NCBI RefSeq assembly: GCF_001667885.1
Contig: NZ_LZJW01000030.1
Coordinates: 1-64,000 of the forward strand
From: Mycobacterium scrofulaceum
GTDB taxonomy: Bacteria > Actinomycetota > Actinomycetes > Mycobacteriales > Mycobacteriaceae
DNA length: 64,000 nucleotides
Reading direction: 5' to 3'
Below are positions 46,666 through 54,432 of the stretch, one piece after another; positions within the stretch are counted from its first letter, which is position 1, and each line of letters starts with the position of its first letter. The position numbers were made by a program, and so were the translations under genes. The notes under the pieces were generated by a model. The model did not search any database. It saw only the letters and a program-made list of their open reading frames with translations, and was not told the origin of the DNA.

Positions 46666-47346
46666 TCAGTTGGCGATGAGCTTCGCGGCCAGCTCGCGCA
46701 GGTCTTTCGCTACCAGGTTCGGTTGGGGCAGCGCGTCGACGGGCAGCGGTGGATTGCCGGGGCGGGTGATGAGCGCAGTGCTGAAGCCGACATTCTGGGC
46801 CCCAAGGGTGTCCCACACGTGAGCGGCCACCATCATGCAGTCGGCCGGGGCCACCTCGAGCGTCTCGCACGCGTATCGGTACACGGTTGGCGACGGCTTG
46901 AAGGCGTGGCAGGCGTCGACGCTCAATTGGTGTTCGAAGAATTCGGCCAGCCCGGAACTCTGCAGCGTGGTCGGGCCGTCCGGGTTGGGTGGTGAGTTGG
47001 TCAGCGTGACCAAACGAAAACCGTTGTTCTTCAACATGGTGAGCCCCTCCACCGCGTCCGGGTGGGCCGGCATGGTGAGTAAGCCGGCCTTCAGGCGGTG
47101 CGCGTCATCGTCGGAGACGGCCACGCCGTGGATATCGCCGACCATGCGAAGCACGCCTTGGGCCAGGGTGGAGAAGTCCACGTAACTGTCCGCCAATGTC
47201 GCGGACATCGAGTACATGACCAGCTGGGCGAACCACTCGCGGAGCACCCGCTGATCGCCGAACAGTTCGGTGAAAAGTGGTGCGAGTGACTCGATGTCAA
47301 CCAAGGTTTCGTTGACGTCGAAAACCAGTACGGAGGGTACGCGCAT
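46666..47346 (-). CDS. HAD-family haloacid-dehalogenase-type hydrolase
   Basis: This 226-residue HAD enzyme is closest to type II haloacid dehalogenases. The nucleophile D10 lies in LVFDVNETLVD, with T14 also kept. VTLTNSPPN supplies the Ser/Asn loop, HAFKPSPTVYRYA the Lys and Tyr, and MMVAAHVWDTLGAQNVGF the acidic motif. Compared with the L-2-haloacid dehalogenase segment SSNAWD, the Ser and Asn are replaced by Ala and His, common in annotated relatives of unknown substrate. It lies 40 bp downstream of the quinone-oxidoreductase gene on the same strand. Confidence 0.9.
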   Translation of the reverse strand: MRVPSVLVFDVNETLVDIESLAPLFTELFGDQRVLREWFAQLVMYSMSATLADSYVDFSTLAQGVLRMVGDIHGVAVSDDDAHRLKAGLLTMPAHPDAVEGLTMLKNNGFRLVTLTNSPPNPDGPTTLQSSGLAEFFEHQLSVDACHAFKPSPTVYRYACETLEVAPADCMMVAAHVWDTLGAQNVGFSTALITRPGNPPLPVDALPQPNLVAKDLRELAAKLIAN

Positions 47347-47386
47347 TGTCAGGCCTCGATCTTTTCAGTATGGGACCGTGAGCCCC

Positions 47387-48433
47387 TCATTGCAGAACGA
47401 CGACCATCTTGCCGCCCGCCTGCCCCGCTTCCATCACGCGGTGCGCCTCGCGGATCTCGTCAAAAGCGAAGACGCGGGACGGCCTGGCCTCCAGCGCACC
47501 GTCGGCGACCTGGCGCGCGATGTCTTGCAGGGGGACGTCCGACAGCGGAAAGCCGGGAGTCCCAAAGACGAAGCTGCCAAAGAAGTTCCAATTGACCCCG
47601 CTCGCCATGCGCAACAGCGGATTGAAATCCCCGATCGGGTCCAGCCCGCCCAGCCATCCCGCCAGGCAGGCCGTTCCGCCGCGGCGCAGCATGTCGAGAG
47701 AATCCAGGATGGTGCTGTTGCCGACCAAATCCAGGACGGCGTCGACTTGCTTGGCCTCGGGGAGGTGGTCGGCAAGGTCGCGCCTTTCCAATTCGACACG
47801 CGACGCGCCCAGCCCCTCGAGCATGGGAAACCGGCCGTGGCTTCGGGCGGTGGCGATGACGCGCGCGCCGGCGGCGACGGCCATTTTGAGTGCGGCCTGC
47901 CCGAGCGACGAGGTCGCGCCGCGCAGGACCAGAGTCTGCCCGGCCTCGAGGTCGAGATTACGGAAGAGGCACGTCCATGCGACGGCGAAGGTTTCGGGCA
48001 GCGCGGCCAAGTCTGCCCAGGGCAGATCGGATTCGATGGGGGCGACATTCGCCGCCCGCACGCGGGTGTACTGCGCGTAGCTGCCATTGATGGTTCGGCC
48101 GAGGCCGCCCATCAGCGCCGCCACCTTGGCGCCCACGCGGAACTCACCGCTCGGGCACGAGTCGACGATGCCGACGCATTCGATGCCACTGACCTCCGCG
48201 GCTTCGGCCCATTCGCCCCGGCGCATGTGCAGCTCGGCGTGATTGATGCCGAAGGCCTTGACTTCGATCACCACTTCGCCGTCCTTGGGCAGGGGCTTTG
48301 GGATGTCGGTGTGGACCAGGCTGTCCAGGCCGCCGAATCCCTTGAGGATGATCGCCCGCATGGTTTCCCCGCCGGGCCGCTCACGGACTACCGCGGGTGC
48401 GGTGGGTACCTCGGGTGCATTGGTGGTGGACAC
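47387..48433 (-). CDS. Zinc-independent quinone oxidoreductase-type MDR dehydrogenase
   Basis: This 348-residue MDR-superfamily enzyme is of the NADPH:quinone reductase type. It lacks the catalytic and structural zinc cysteines. GINHAELHMRRGEW, ALPETFAVAWTCLFR and the nucleotide motif LVLRGATSSLGQAALKMAVA are clear. The GTG at 48433 has a strong GGGAGGAG site 6 bp upstream, better than the internal ATG at 48361. It is followed by the haloacid-dehalogenase-type gene. Two TGGG-N8-CCCA palindromes lie 80-120 bp upstream, probably operators for the TetR proteins encoded next door. Confidence 0.92.
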   Translation of the reverse strand: MSTTNAPEVPTAPAVVRERPGGETMRAIILKGFGGLDSLVHTDIPKPLPKDGEVVIEVKAFGINHAELHMRRGEWAEAAEVSGIECVGIVDSCPSGEFRVGAKVAALMGGLGRTINGSYAQYTRVRAANVAPIESDLPWADLAALPETFAVAWTCLFRNLDLEAGQTLVLRGATSSLGQAALKMAVAAGARVIATARSHGRFPMLEGLGASRVELERRDLADHLPEAKQVDAVLDLVGNSTILDSLDMLRRGGTACLAGWLGGLDPIGDFNPLLRMASGVNWNFFGSFVFGTPGFPLSDVPLQDIARQVADGALEARPSRVFAFDEIREAHRVMEAGQAGGKMVVVLQ

Positions 48434-48513
48434 GTGCCGCTCCTCCCAAATCTTCAGCAGGCGTTGGGGAATCGGGCTTGCCCATCGAACCGGTGAGCCG
48501 TCGCCGACCTTAC

Positions 48514-48552
48514 TGGGCCAACCAACCCAATTATTATGGGCTAGCTATCCCA
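48514..48552. promoter_or_regulatory. Tandem TGGG-N8-CCCA operators before the oxidoreductase
   Basis: TGGGCCAACCAACCCA (48514-48529) and TGGGCTAGCTATCCCA (48537-48552) share the same outer 4-bp arms and 8-base spacing, 23 bp apart, in the 142-bp gap between TetR paralogue B and the oxidoreductase start. The same pattern occurs before TetR paralogue A and before the alpha/beta hydrolase. Confidence 0.65.
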
Positions 48553-48575
48553 TTCTGTCCAGAGAAGTCATGAGC

Positions 48576-49250
48576 CTACTTGGATCGTTCCGCGCCGCGC
48601 TGCCGCGTCGAGGTGGCTCGGCGCGCGCGTGCCTGTGTTGTGAAGGAGCGGACGTAGTCGACGCCGGCGTTGACAGCGGCGCGCAGCGGTTCCGCATCCC
48701 CGGTGGCGTATGTCAGCATGGCGCCGCCTTGGTGAGCGACAACCAACGACACCGCCAGGTGTCGCGGGTCCGCGTCGGGGCGCAGGTCGCCGCGCCGGCG
48801 CATCGCATCAAGACCGGTCTCGAACAGCTCGATCCACTGGTCGTAACCGGCGGAGAGCTCGTCGTGGATCTCGTCGTCGGAGTCGATCAGCTCGCCCGCC
48901 AAGGAGCCGTAGACGCAACCGCCGACCCGATACACGGCGTCGGCTTCGGCGACGCAGGCGTCGGCCCAGGCCTGCAGGGCGGCGATGCTGTCCAGGGCAC
49001 CCAGCGGTGGCTGGGTGTGGAACGCGCGCACGTCGTCGCGGCGAGTGGCAACGACCTGACGGGTCAGCTCGCGTTTGTCCCGGAAGTAATGCGCGATTTG
49101 CGAGCCGCCCACTCGGGCCGCACGCCGTACCTGCTCGATGCTCGTGTTGGCGACGCCGCGCTCGAACATGAGCCGCGCGGCCGCGTCAACGATGCGTGCG
49201 CGCGTCGCCAATCCCTTGCGGGTAAATCGTTGCGAGCTCTCGGTATTCAC
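48576..49250 (-). CDS. TetR-family regulator, paralogue B
   Basis: This 224-residue regulator has its helix-turn-helix in ATRARIVDAAARLMFERGVA followed by IEQVRRAARVGGSQIAHYFRDK. It is similar along its length to the TetR encoded directly upstream (paralogue A), for example VRRAARVGGSQIAHYF versus VRRAASVSGSQLAHYF and LVVAHQGGAML versus VIVAAHQGGGTL. The GTG at 49250 overlaps the paralogue A stop (GTGA); a longer open frame to 49370 is rejected because it lies inside paralogue A. The two proteins may form heterodimers or respond to different ligands. Confidence 0.9.
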   Translation of the reverse strand: MNTESSQRFTRKGLATRARIVDAAARLMFERGVANTSIEQVRRAARVGGSQIAHYFRDKRELTRQVVATRRDDVRAFHTQPPLGALDSIAALQAWADACVAEADAVYRVGGCVYGSLAGELIDSDDEIHDELSAGYDQWIELFETGLDAMRRRGDLRPDADPRHLAVSLVVAHQGGAMLTYATGDAEPLRAAVNAGVDYVRSFTTQARARRATSTRQRGAERSK

Positions 49251-49936
49251 GTGGCGGTCCTCGCCCGGCGCCGGGTACGCCGTGCCGGCCGGGGCGCTCG
49301 CTCGTTCGGATCGGTGGCGAACGTGCGTAGGTAGTTGATCGCGAAGCGCACCGCGTCGGCGTGCGGCCATTCCGCCCGGTAGGTGAAGGCCAGGGTGCCA
49401 CCACCTTGATGTGCGGCGACGATGACCATTGCCAACCGTCTCGGGTCAGCGGAACCGACCAAGACGCCGTTATCTTTCATCCGCCGGATCGCTGCCTCGA
49501 GCAGGTCGATCCACTGCCAATAGCCGGTGGCCAGCGTTTCCCGCGTCGGCTCGTCCGACTTCGCCACTTGGGCCGCGAGAGCGTGGTAGGTCGGCGTGCC
49601 GAAATAGCCGATGCGCCTGAGATATCGCATGTTGAGATCGCCCCACCGCTCGAAGTCGTCGAACGTGGTCAAACCTCCGAGCCTGGGCTGGCGGTGAAAG
49701 TCGAGAACCACCCCGATCTGGCGTCGGATGACCGCGCGAATGAGTGCGGCCTTATCGGCGAAATAGTGGGCGAGCTGTGATCCGCTGACCGACGCCGCCC
49801 TGCGGACGTTCTCCATGTTGGCAGCCGACAGGCCCTCGGTGACGATCAGCCGGGCGGCCGCTTCCACGATGCGATCCCGGGTGGCACGCCCCTTGGCGGT
49901 CAACCGTTGTTCGTCGCGAACATCGGGATGGGCCAT
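49247..49936 (-). CDS. TetR-family regulator, paralogue A
   Basis: This 229-residue regulator has its helix-turn-helix in ATRDRIVEAAARLIVTEGLS followed by MENVRRAASVSGSQLAHYFADK, and ends with a very basic tail (RPARRTRRRARTAT). TAGCCT is located 6 bases before its ATG on the minus strand, so its mRNA is probably leaderless. A TGGGATATCCAACCCA palindrome sits 34-49 bases upstream, over the expected -35 region, consistent with autorepression. Its stop overlaps the start of paralogue B. Confidence 0.92.
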   Translation of the reverse strand: MAHPDVRDEQRLTAKGRATRDRIVEAAARLIVTEGLSAANMENVRRAASVSGSQLAHYFADKAALIRAVIRRQIGVVLDFHRQPRLGGLTTFDDFERWGDLNMRYLRRIGYFGTPTYHALAAQVAKSDEPTRETLATGYWQWIDLLEAAIRRMKDNGVLVGSADPRRLAMVIVAAHQGGGTLAFTYRAEWPHADAVRFAINYLRTFATDPNERAPRPARRTRRRARTAT

Positions 49937-49942
49937 CGCGTC

Positions 49943-49985
49943 AGGCTAACCCTCGGCCGCCCCGAACTATGGGATATCCAACCCA
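49943..49985 (-). promoter_or_regulatory. TetR paralogue A promoter with operator
   Basis: On the minus strand TAGCCT (49948-49943) is a -10 box 6 bases before the ATG. TGGGATATCCAACCCA (49970-49985) lies just upstream and differs at only two positions from the palindrome before the alpha/beta hydrolase. Confidence 0.65.
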
Positions 49986-50013
49986 TTGATGCTCCGGCGG
50001 CCGGCGGGCGCGG

Positions 50014-50886
50014 TCAGGCAGCGATGTCGGCCCTGGCGAGGAAGCCCCCGATCAGCTCGGCTACCTCGTCGAGTGCGGACTCGAGCAGGAAGTGTCCGCC
50101 GTCGAGCAGGCGGATCTCGGCATTGGGGAGGTCGTCGGCGAACGCCTGGGCGCCGGCCGGGCCGAAGATCTCGTCCCCGCGGCCCCACACCGCCAGCAGC
50201 GGTACCTGGCTGGCGCGGAAGTATTCGTGCAGGCGCGGGTAGAGCGGCGCGTTGGTTGCGTAGTCCCGCAACAATTTCAGCTGCACCAGATCGTTGCCCG
50301 GTCGCGATATGAGCGCGTAATCGTGGTGCCATGATTCGGGGTCGACGAGGGTCTCGTCGGCAACGCCGGTGACGTATTGCCATCGAGTGGCATCCAGTGT
50401 GAGGAACTGCCGGACCGCGTCCTCGGTCTCGGGCGTTTGTTCGCTTTGGTAAGCGCGCACGATCTTCCAGAAGCTGTCGACGAATCCCGCGTCGTAGCCG
50501 TTCCCGTTCTGGGTGATGATCGCGGTGATCGACGACGGGTCGCGCAGCGCCAGCCGCCAGCCGATCGGCGCGCCGTAGTCCTGGACGTATATCGCGTACC
50601 GGTCGACGTCGGCGGCGCGCAGGAGTGCGGCGGTGAGGTCGGTCAGCGCGTCGAAGGTGTAGTCGAACTCCTCGGCGGACGGCGCGTCGGATAGCCCGAA
50701 GCCCAGGTGATCGGGTGCGATCACGTGGTAGCGGTCGGCCAGCATCGGGATCAGATGGCGAAACATGTAGGAGCTGGTGGGAAACCCGTGCAACAGCACC
50801 AGCGCGGGATGGTTCGGGTCGCCCGCTTGGCGGAAGAACAGCCGGTGACCGTCGACGGTGACGTAACGATGATGGACAGCCGCCAT
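50014..50886 (-). CDS. Alpha/beta hydrolase of the haloalkane dehalogenase/epoxide hydrolase type
   Basis: This 290-residue hydrolase has the oxyanion motif LLHGFPTSSYMFRHL, the nucleophile Asp103 in YVQDYGAPIGWRLA, a cap domain (about 130-215), the acid in WGRGDEIFGPAG and the His in DGGHFLLE. An Asp nucleophile means it attacks carbon, as in haloalkane dehalogenases and epoxide hydrolases, and not esters. The residue after the nucleophile is Tyr, whereas most haloalkane dehalogenases have a halide-binding Trp, so dehalogenation is uncertain. The start at 50886 has a strong GGGAGGAA site. A palindrome of the local TetR type lies 73 bp upstream. Confidence 0.9.
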   Translation of the reverse strand: MAAVHHRYVTVDGHRLFFRQAGDPNHPALVLLHGFPTSSYMFRHLIPMLADRYHVIAPDHLGFGLSDAPSAEEFDYTFDALTDLTAALLRAADVDRYAIYVQDYGAPIGWRLALRDPSSITAIITQNGNGYDAGFVDSFWKIVRAYQSEQTPETEDAVRQFLTLDATRWQYVTGVADETLVDPESWHHDYALISRPGNDLVQLKLLRDYATNAPLYPRLHEYFRASQVPLLAVWGRGDEIFGPAGAQAFADDLPNAEIRLLDGGHFLLESALDEVAELIGGFLARADIAA

Positions 50887-50958
50887 GGCGTTCCTCCCTG
50901 CATTCGCCCTCGAACGCTGAGCGACGAATTTCAACGAACGCCGCGCTGAGCCGAGGTT

Positions 50959-50976
50959 CTGGGTTATGCAACCCAG
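50959..50976. promoter_or_regulatory. TGGG-N8-CCCA operator between hydrolase and MOSC genes
   Basis: CTGGGTTATGCAACCCAG is a perfect 7-bp-arm inverted repeat with a 4-base centre. It lies in the divergent gap, 73 bp from the hydrolase start and 133 bp from the MOSC-fusion start, and is nearly identical in its core to the site before TetR paralogue A. TAGTGT at 51065-51070 may be the -10 box of the MOSC gene. Confidence 0.65.
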
Positions 50977-51108
50977 TATGCACCGGATCGCGCTCCGCGC
51001 AACAGTCGCGGCGCCGCACCTAGCGATGTCGTCGTCCGATGTTGCCGTTGGCTTCTGGCTGGCATAGTGTGAGCCAGCCCTCCAGTCAGGGCCTGCGGAG
51101 GTGGCCCG

Positions 51109-52812
51109 GTGGGCAAGCTGATATCGGTGAACGTGGGGCTGCCCCAGAACGTGCAGTGGCGGGACAAGACCGTCTATACGGGAATCTGGAAAACTCCTGT
51201 CGAAGGGCCGGTCACGGTACGTCGGCTGAATATCGACGGCGACGGTCAGGGTGACCTCGGTGGCCACGGCGGCGAGCAGCGCGCCGTCATGGTGTATCAG
51301 ACCGAGTCATACGACTTCTGGAAGAAATATCTGGGCCGCGACGACCTCGTGCCGGGCCACTTCGGGGAGAACTTCACCATCAGCGGGCTGCCCGACGACG
51401 AGGTATGCATCGGTGACCGCTACCGTATCGGTGAAGCCGAGTTCGAGGTCACCCAACCCCGCGTCACCTGCTTCCGGGTTGGAATGCGCCTCAACGAACC
51501 CAGGATGCCGAATCTTCTTGTCTCCCAACGCAGGCCAGGATTTTACTTTCGGGTGATTTCCGAAGGGCAGGTGCGCGCGGGTGATGACATCGTGCGTACC
51601 CGCCGCGGTCGCCATGCGCTCAGCGTCGCCGACGTCGATGCGCTGTTGTACTTGCCGGACCGTGATCTCGAGCTCCTCCACAAGATCATCGACGTCCCCG
51701 CGCTCAGTCCGGGCTGGCAACAGTCGTTCCGGGACATGCTCGCATCACCGCAGGGATCGGCCTCCGAGCCTGCGGCCGCGATACCCGCGTGGGCTGGGTT
51801 TCGGCCCTTGCGGGTCACGGGGGTGCGCAGGGAAAGCCCACAGGTGATGTCCATCGAGCTGGAGGCCGAGGACCATTCCGCGCTGCCGGCGCCGCTGGCG
51901 GGGCAATATCTGACGGTGCGAATCCCCGGCGCCGGTGCGCCGGCGCCGCTGCGCAGTTACTCCCTCTCCGGGGACCCCGCAGCGGGGCGCTACCGCATCA
52001 GCGTCAAGCGGGAAGAGCACGGTCTGGTCAGCTCGTGGCTGCACGAGCACGTCGAGCCGGGTTCGGTCGTCGAGGCCGCTGCCCCGCGCGGCGACTTCTG
52101 CCTCGCCGACGGCGGCGGCCCGGTGGTGCTGATGTCGGCGGGAATCGGCATCACACCCGTCTTGGCCATGCTGCACGCGCTCGCGGCGGCCGGCAGCAAC
52201 CGTAACATCTGGTGGCTGCACACCACCCGTAACCGCGAAACGCAAGCATTCGCAACGGAAGTCGCCAGTTTGGTCGAATCCCTGCCGAGTGCTCGGCTGT
52301 CGGTGTTCTATACGCAGACCCAAGGCCGGTTGGACCGCCCCGCCATCGCGGCGCTTGGTATCCCGGCCAGTGCCACTGCATACCTTTGCGGCCCAACCCA
52401 GTTCATGAGCGACATGCGCGACGCACTCGCCGCCGGCGGTCTGGCCCCCGAGCGGATCCATAGCGAACTTTTCGGCGCCCTGCCGCCGATCAACCCCGGC
52501 GTCGTCGACGACACCCCGCGCAACGCGCCGCACCCTCCAGCGGGGCTTCCAGGGACGGGGCCGCCGATCACGTTCGCGCGCAGCGGCCTGACGGTCACCT
52601 GGTCGTCCGCATACGGAAGCATCCTCGAGCTGGCGGAAGCCTGCGACGTACCCACCCGGTTTTCCTGCCGAAGCGGCGTCTGTCATCTGTGCGTCACCGG
52701 CGTCGTTGCCGGCAGAACCGCCTACGTCCAGCAACCTCTGGAGCCGCCCGAGCAGGGCACGGTGCTCATCTGCTCGGCCGCTCCGGAAACCGAGCTCGTG
52801 CTGGACCTGTAG
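51109..52812 (+). CDS. MOSC-ferredoxin reductase-ferredoxin fusion
   Basis: This 567-residue protein combines three modules. Residues about 1-165 form a YiiM-like MOSC domain, with the conserved Cys in QPRVTCFRVGMRL. Residues about 225-450 form an FNR-type reductase with the FAD motif LRSYSLSG and the NAD motif MSAGIGITPVLAML. Residues about 485-567 form a plant-type [2Fe-2S] ferredoxin with C520, C525, C528 and C555 (FSCRSGVCHLC). MOSC domains bind molybdenum cofactor or sulfur species, and YiiM-type proteins detoxify N-hydroxylated bases. The fusion would let NAD(P)H electrons reach the MOSC site directly. GGAGG precedes the GTG start. Confidence 0.93.
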   Translation: MGKLISVNVGLPQNVQWRDKTVYTGIWKTPVEGPVTVRRLNIDGDGQGDLGGHGGEQRAVMVYQTESYDFWKKYLGRDDLVPGHFGENFTISGLPDDEVCIGDRYRIGEAEFEVTQPRVTCFRVGMRLNEPRMPNLLVSQRRPGFYFRVISEGQVRAGDDIVRTRRGRHALSVADVDALLYLPDRDLELLHKIIDVPALSPGWQQSFRDMLASPQGSASEPAAAIPAWAGFRPLRVTGVRRESPQVMSIELEAEDHSALPAPLAGQYLTVRIPGAGAPAPLRSYSLSGDPAAGRYRISVKREEHGLVSSWLHEHVEPGSVVEAAAPRGDFCLADGGGPVVLMSAGIGITPVLAMLHALAAAGSNRNIWWLHTTRNRETQAFATEVASLVESLPSARLSVFYTQTQGRLDRPAIAALGIPASATAYLCGPTQFMSDMRDALAAGGLAPERIHSELFGALPPINPGVVDDTPRNAPHPPAGLPGTGPPITFARSGLTVTWSSAYGSILELAEACDVPTRFSCRSGVCHLCVTGVVAGRTAYVQQPLEPPEQGTVLICSAAPETELVLDL

Positions 52813-52826
52813 CGAAAACCGTTGCC

Positions 52827-53567
52827 TCAGGCGCTGATCGCGCGTTGACCGCCGCTCACGGGCACGACGGCGCCATTGATGTAGCTGGCGTCGGCGGCGC
52901 TGACAAAGACGACCACGCTGGCGATTTCACTCGGATCGGCCGGTCGGCCCAACGCGGTGGTGGCCGCAACCGCCTCCAGCATGCCGGGTAGCGCCGCGGT
53001 ACCGGGGGTGTCGGTGGGTCCGACGGAGATCGCGTTCACGCGCACCCCTGCTGACCCGAACTCATCCGCCCATACGCGGGTCAGCAATTCGAGGCCGGCC
53101 TTGGTGGCGCCATAGATGCCGGCACCGCTCGCCGGCACCGAAGCCGCGACGGTGCTCACGCTGACCACCGAGCCGCCGCCGCGCTCGATCATGCCCGGCA
53201 CCAACTGCTGGACCAAGATGTAAGGCGCGCGCAGGTTCACACTCACATGCTCGTCGAATACCGCGTCATCCGTCTCTATCGTGGCTCCGAATTCGTAGAT
53301 GCCGGCGTTGTTGATCAGGATGTCGACCGGTCCCGCCTCGGCCGCCAGGCGGCGCACGTCGTCGGCGTCGTTGAGGTCGGCCGCGACGAAACGGGCCGTG
53401 CCACCGGCGTTTTCGATATCACGGACCGTCTTGGCGCCGCGCTCGGCGCTGCGGCCGTGCACCACCACCGCCACCCCGCGTTCCGCCAGCTGTAGCGCAA
53501 TCTCGCGGCCGATACCGGATGTGGCTCCGGTCACCAACGCGGTGGAGCCGGCCATTGTTGTTGCCAT
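52827..53567 (-). CDS. Short-chain dehydrogenase/reductase
   Basis: This 246-residue classical SDR has STALVTGATSGIGREIALQL, the NNAG motif in ILINNAGIYEFG, the catalytic Ser/Tyr/Lys in VSVSTVAASVPASGAGIYGA then TKAGLE, and the C-terminal INGAVVPVSGGQ. It ends 14 bp from the convergent MOSC fusion stop. Its substrate is unknown, and it may belong to the redox island to its left. Confidence 0.93.
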   Translation of the reverse strand: MATTMAGSTALVTGATSGIGREIALQLAERGVAVVVHGRSAERGAKTVRDIENAGGTARFVAADLNDADDVRRLAAEAGPVDILINNAGIYEFGATIETDDAVFDEHVSVNLRAPYILVQQLVPGMIERGGGSVVSVSTVAASVPASGAGIYGATKAGLELLTRVWADEFGSAGVRVNAISVGPTDTPGTAALPGMLEAVAATTALGRPADPSEIASVVVFVSAADASYINGAVVPVSGGQRAISA

Positions 53568-53634
53568 CGAACTCTGCCTCCGGGAGAGAAGTTCACTTGT
53601 CTCCCCGACAGCAGCCGGACGCCGCCAAATATTC

Positions 53635-54432
53635 CTAGGAGCTCAGCGGGACCGACGCCTCCGCGGTGTAACACAGGAACGTCAGCGTTTCCTGCAGATA
53701 CAGCTGCACGGTCTCCGCGTCATGGCTGGTGTACCCGATCGACACATCGGTCCCGAGCTGCAGATCGAAGTCGCCGCCGCGGGTGGTGAGCACGAACGCG
53801 CCGTCGATGGCCGGCGCCCAGATGATGTCCCCGGGCACCAGCCGGTCGATGTGCTCGAGGATCGGGTAGCCGTGCTCGGTGGTTTCGCTGACCTTCGTGT
53901 AGACGTCGGCGGACAGCAGCACCGAATAAGGACCGTCGACACCGGCCAGCCGCAGTTCGGAAATCGCCTGCGTGATGACGTCCGGAATCTCGCGGGGATC
54001 AGCCGGCAGGGTCAGCGGCTTGTTGGAGCTGCAGGTGCGGATGCCGTCGATCGACGCCGCGGGGTAACCCTCGAAGATGGCGCGGTCCTCGACAAACGCC
54101 AATTTCTTCGCGGCGGCCTTGACCGGGTCCCAGTCCGAGTCCTGCGCGCCGCGCTCCACGTTGTCGATTTCATAACGGGACAGAGCGAACGGAACACGCA
54201 GCCGGACAAGGGGTTTGCTCGCTCGCAGGTGGGCTTCGACGCCGTCAGAGGGTGACGTCACGTCGACCAGGCGGCCGGTGCTGACCGCCGCGGTCACCGG
54301 ACCGCCCGGCTCGCTGACGTCGACTACCCGGCGCCCGGCGATATGGCGTTTGAACGTCCGGGACGCCTCGGTTTCGATTTCTTTCCAAGCCGCTTCGGTG
54401 ACCGGTGCCAACTCGCGGTAAAGGTTGTTCAT
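53635..54432 (-). CDS. enc: Encapsulin shell protein (CFP29)
   Basis: This 265-residue HK97-fold protein assembles into a nanocompartment. NLYRELAPVTEAAWKEIETE forms the N-terminal arm that binds cargo peptides. RYEIDNVERGAQDSDWDPVK, AIFEGYPAASIDGI and the C-terminal TFLCYTAEASVPL match M. tuberculosis CFP29 (Rv0798c, also 265 residues). The ATG shares a base with the upstream DyP stop (TGATG), so cargo and shell are co-translated. Encapsulated peroxidase protects against oxidative stress and is immunogenic. Confidence 0.96.
   Translation of the reverse strand: MNNLYRELAPVTEAAWKEIETEASRTFKRHIAGRRVVDVSEPGGPVTAAVSTGRLVDVTSPSDGVEAHLRASKPLVRLRVPFALSRYEIDNVERGAQDSDWDPVKAAAKKLAFVEDRAIFEGYPAASIDGIRTCSSNKPLTLPADPREIPDVITQAISELRLAGVDGPYSVLLSADVYTKVSETTEHGYPILEHIDRLVPGDIIWAPAIDGAFVLTTRGGDFDLQLGTDVSIGYTSHDAETVQLYLQETLTFLCYTAEASVPLSS

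Noticed and set aside
48518..48541. Additional CCCA...TGGG pattern between the two tandem operators
   Set aside because: It arises only from the adjacency of the two TGGG-N8-CCCA sites and has the opposite arm order.
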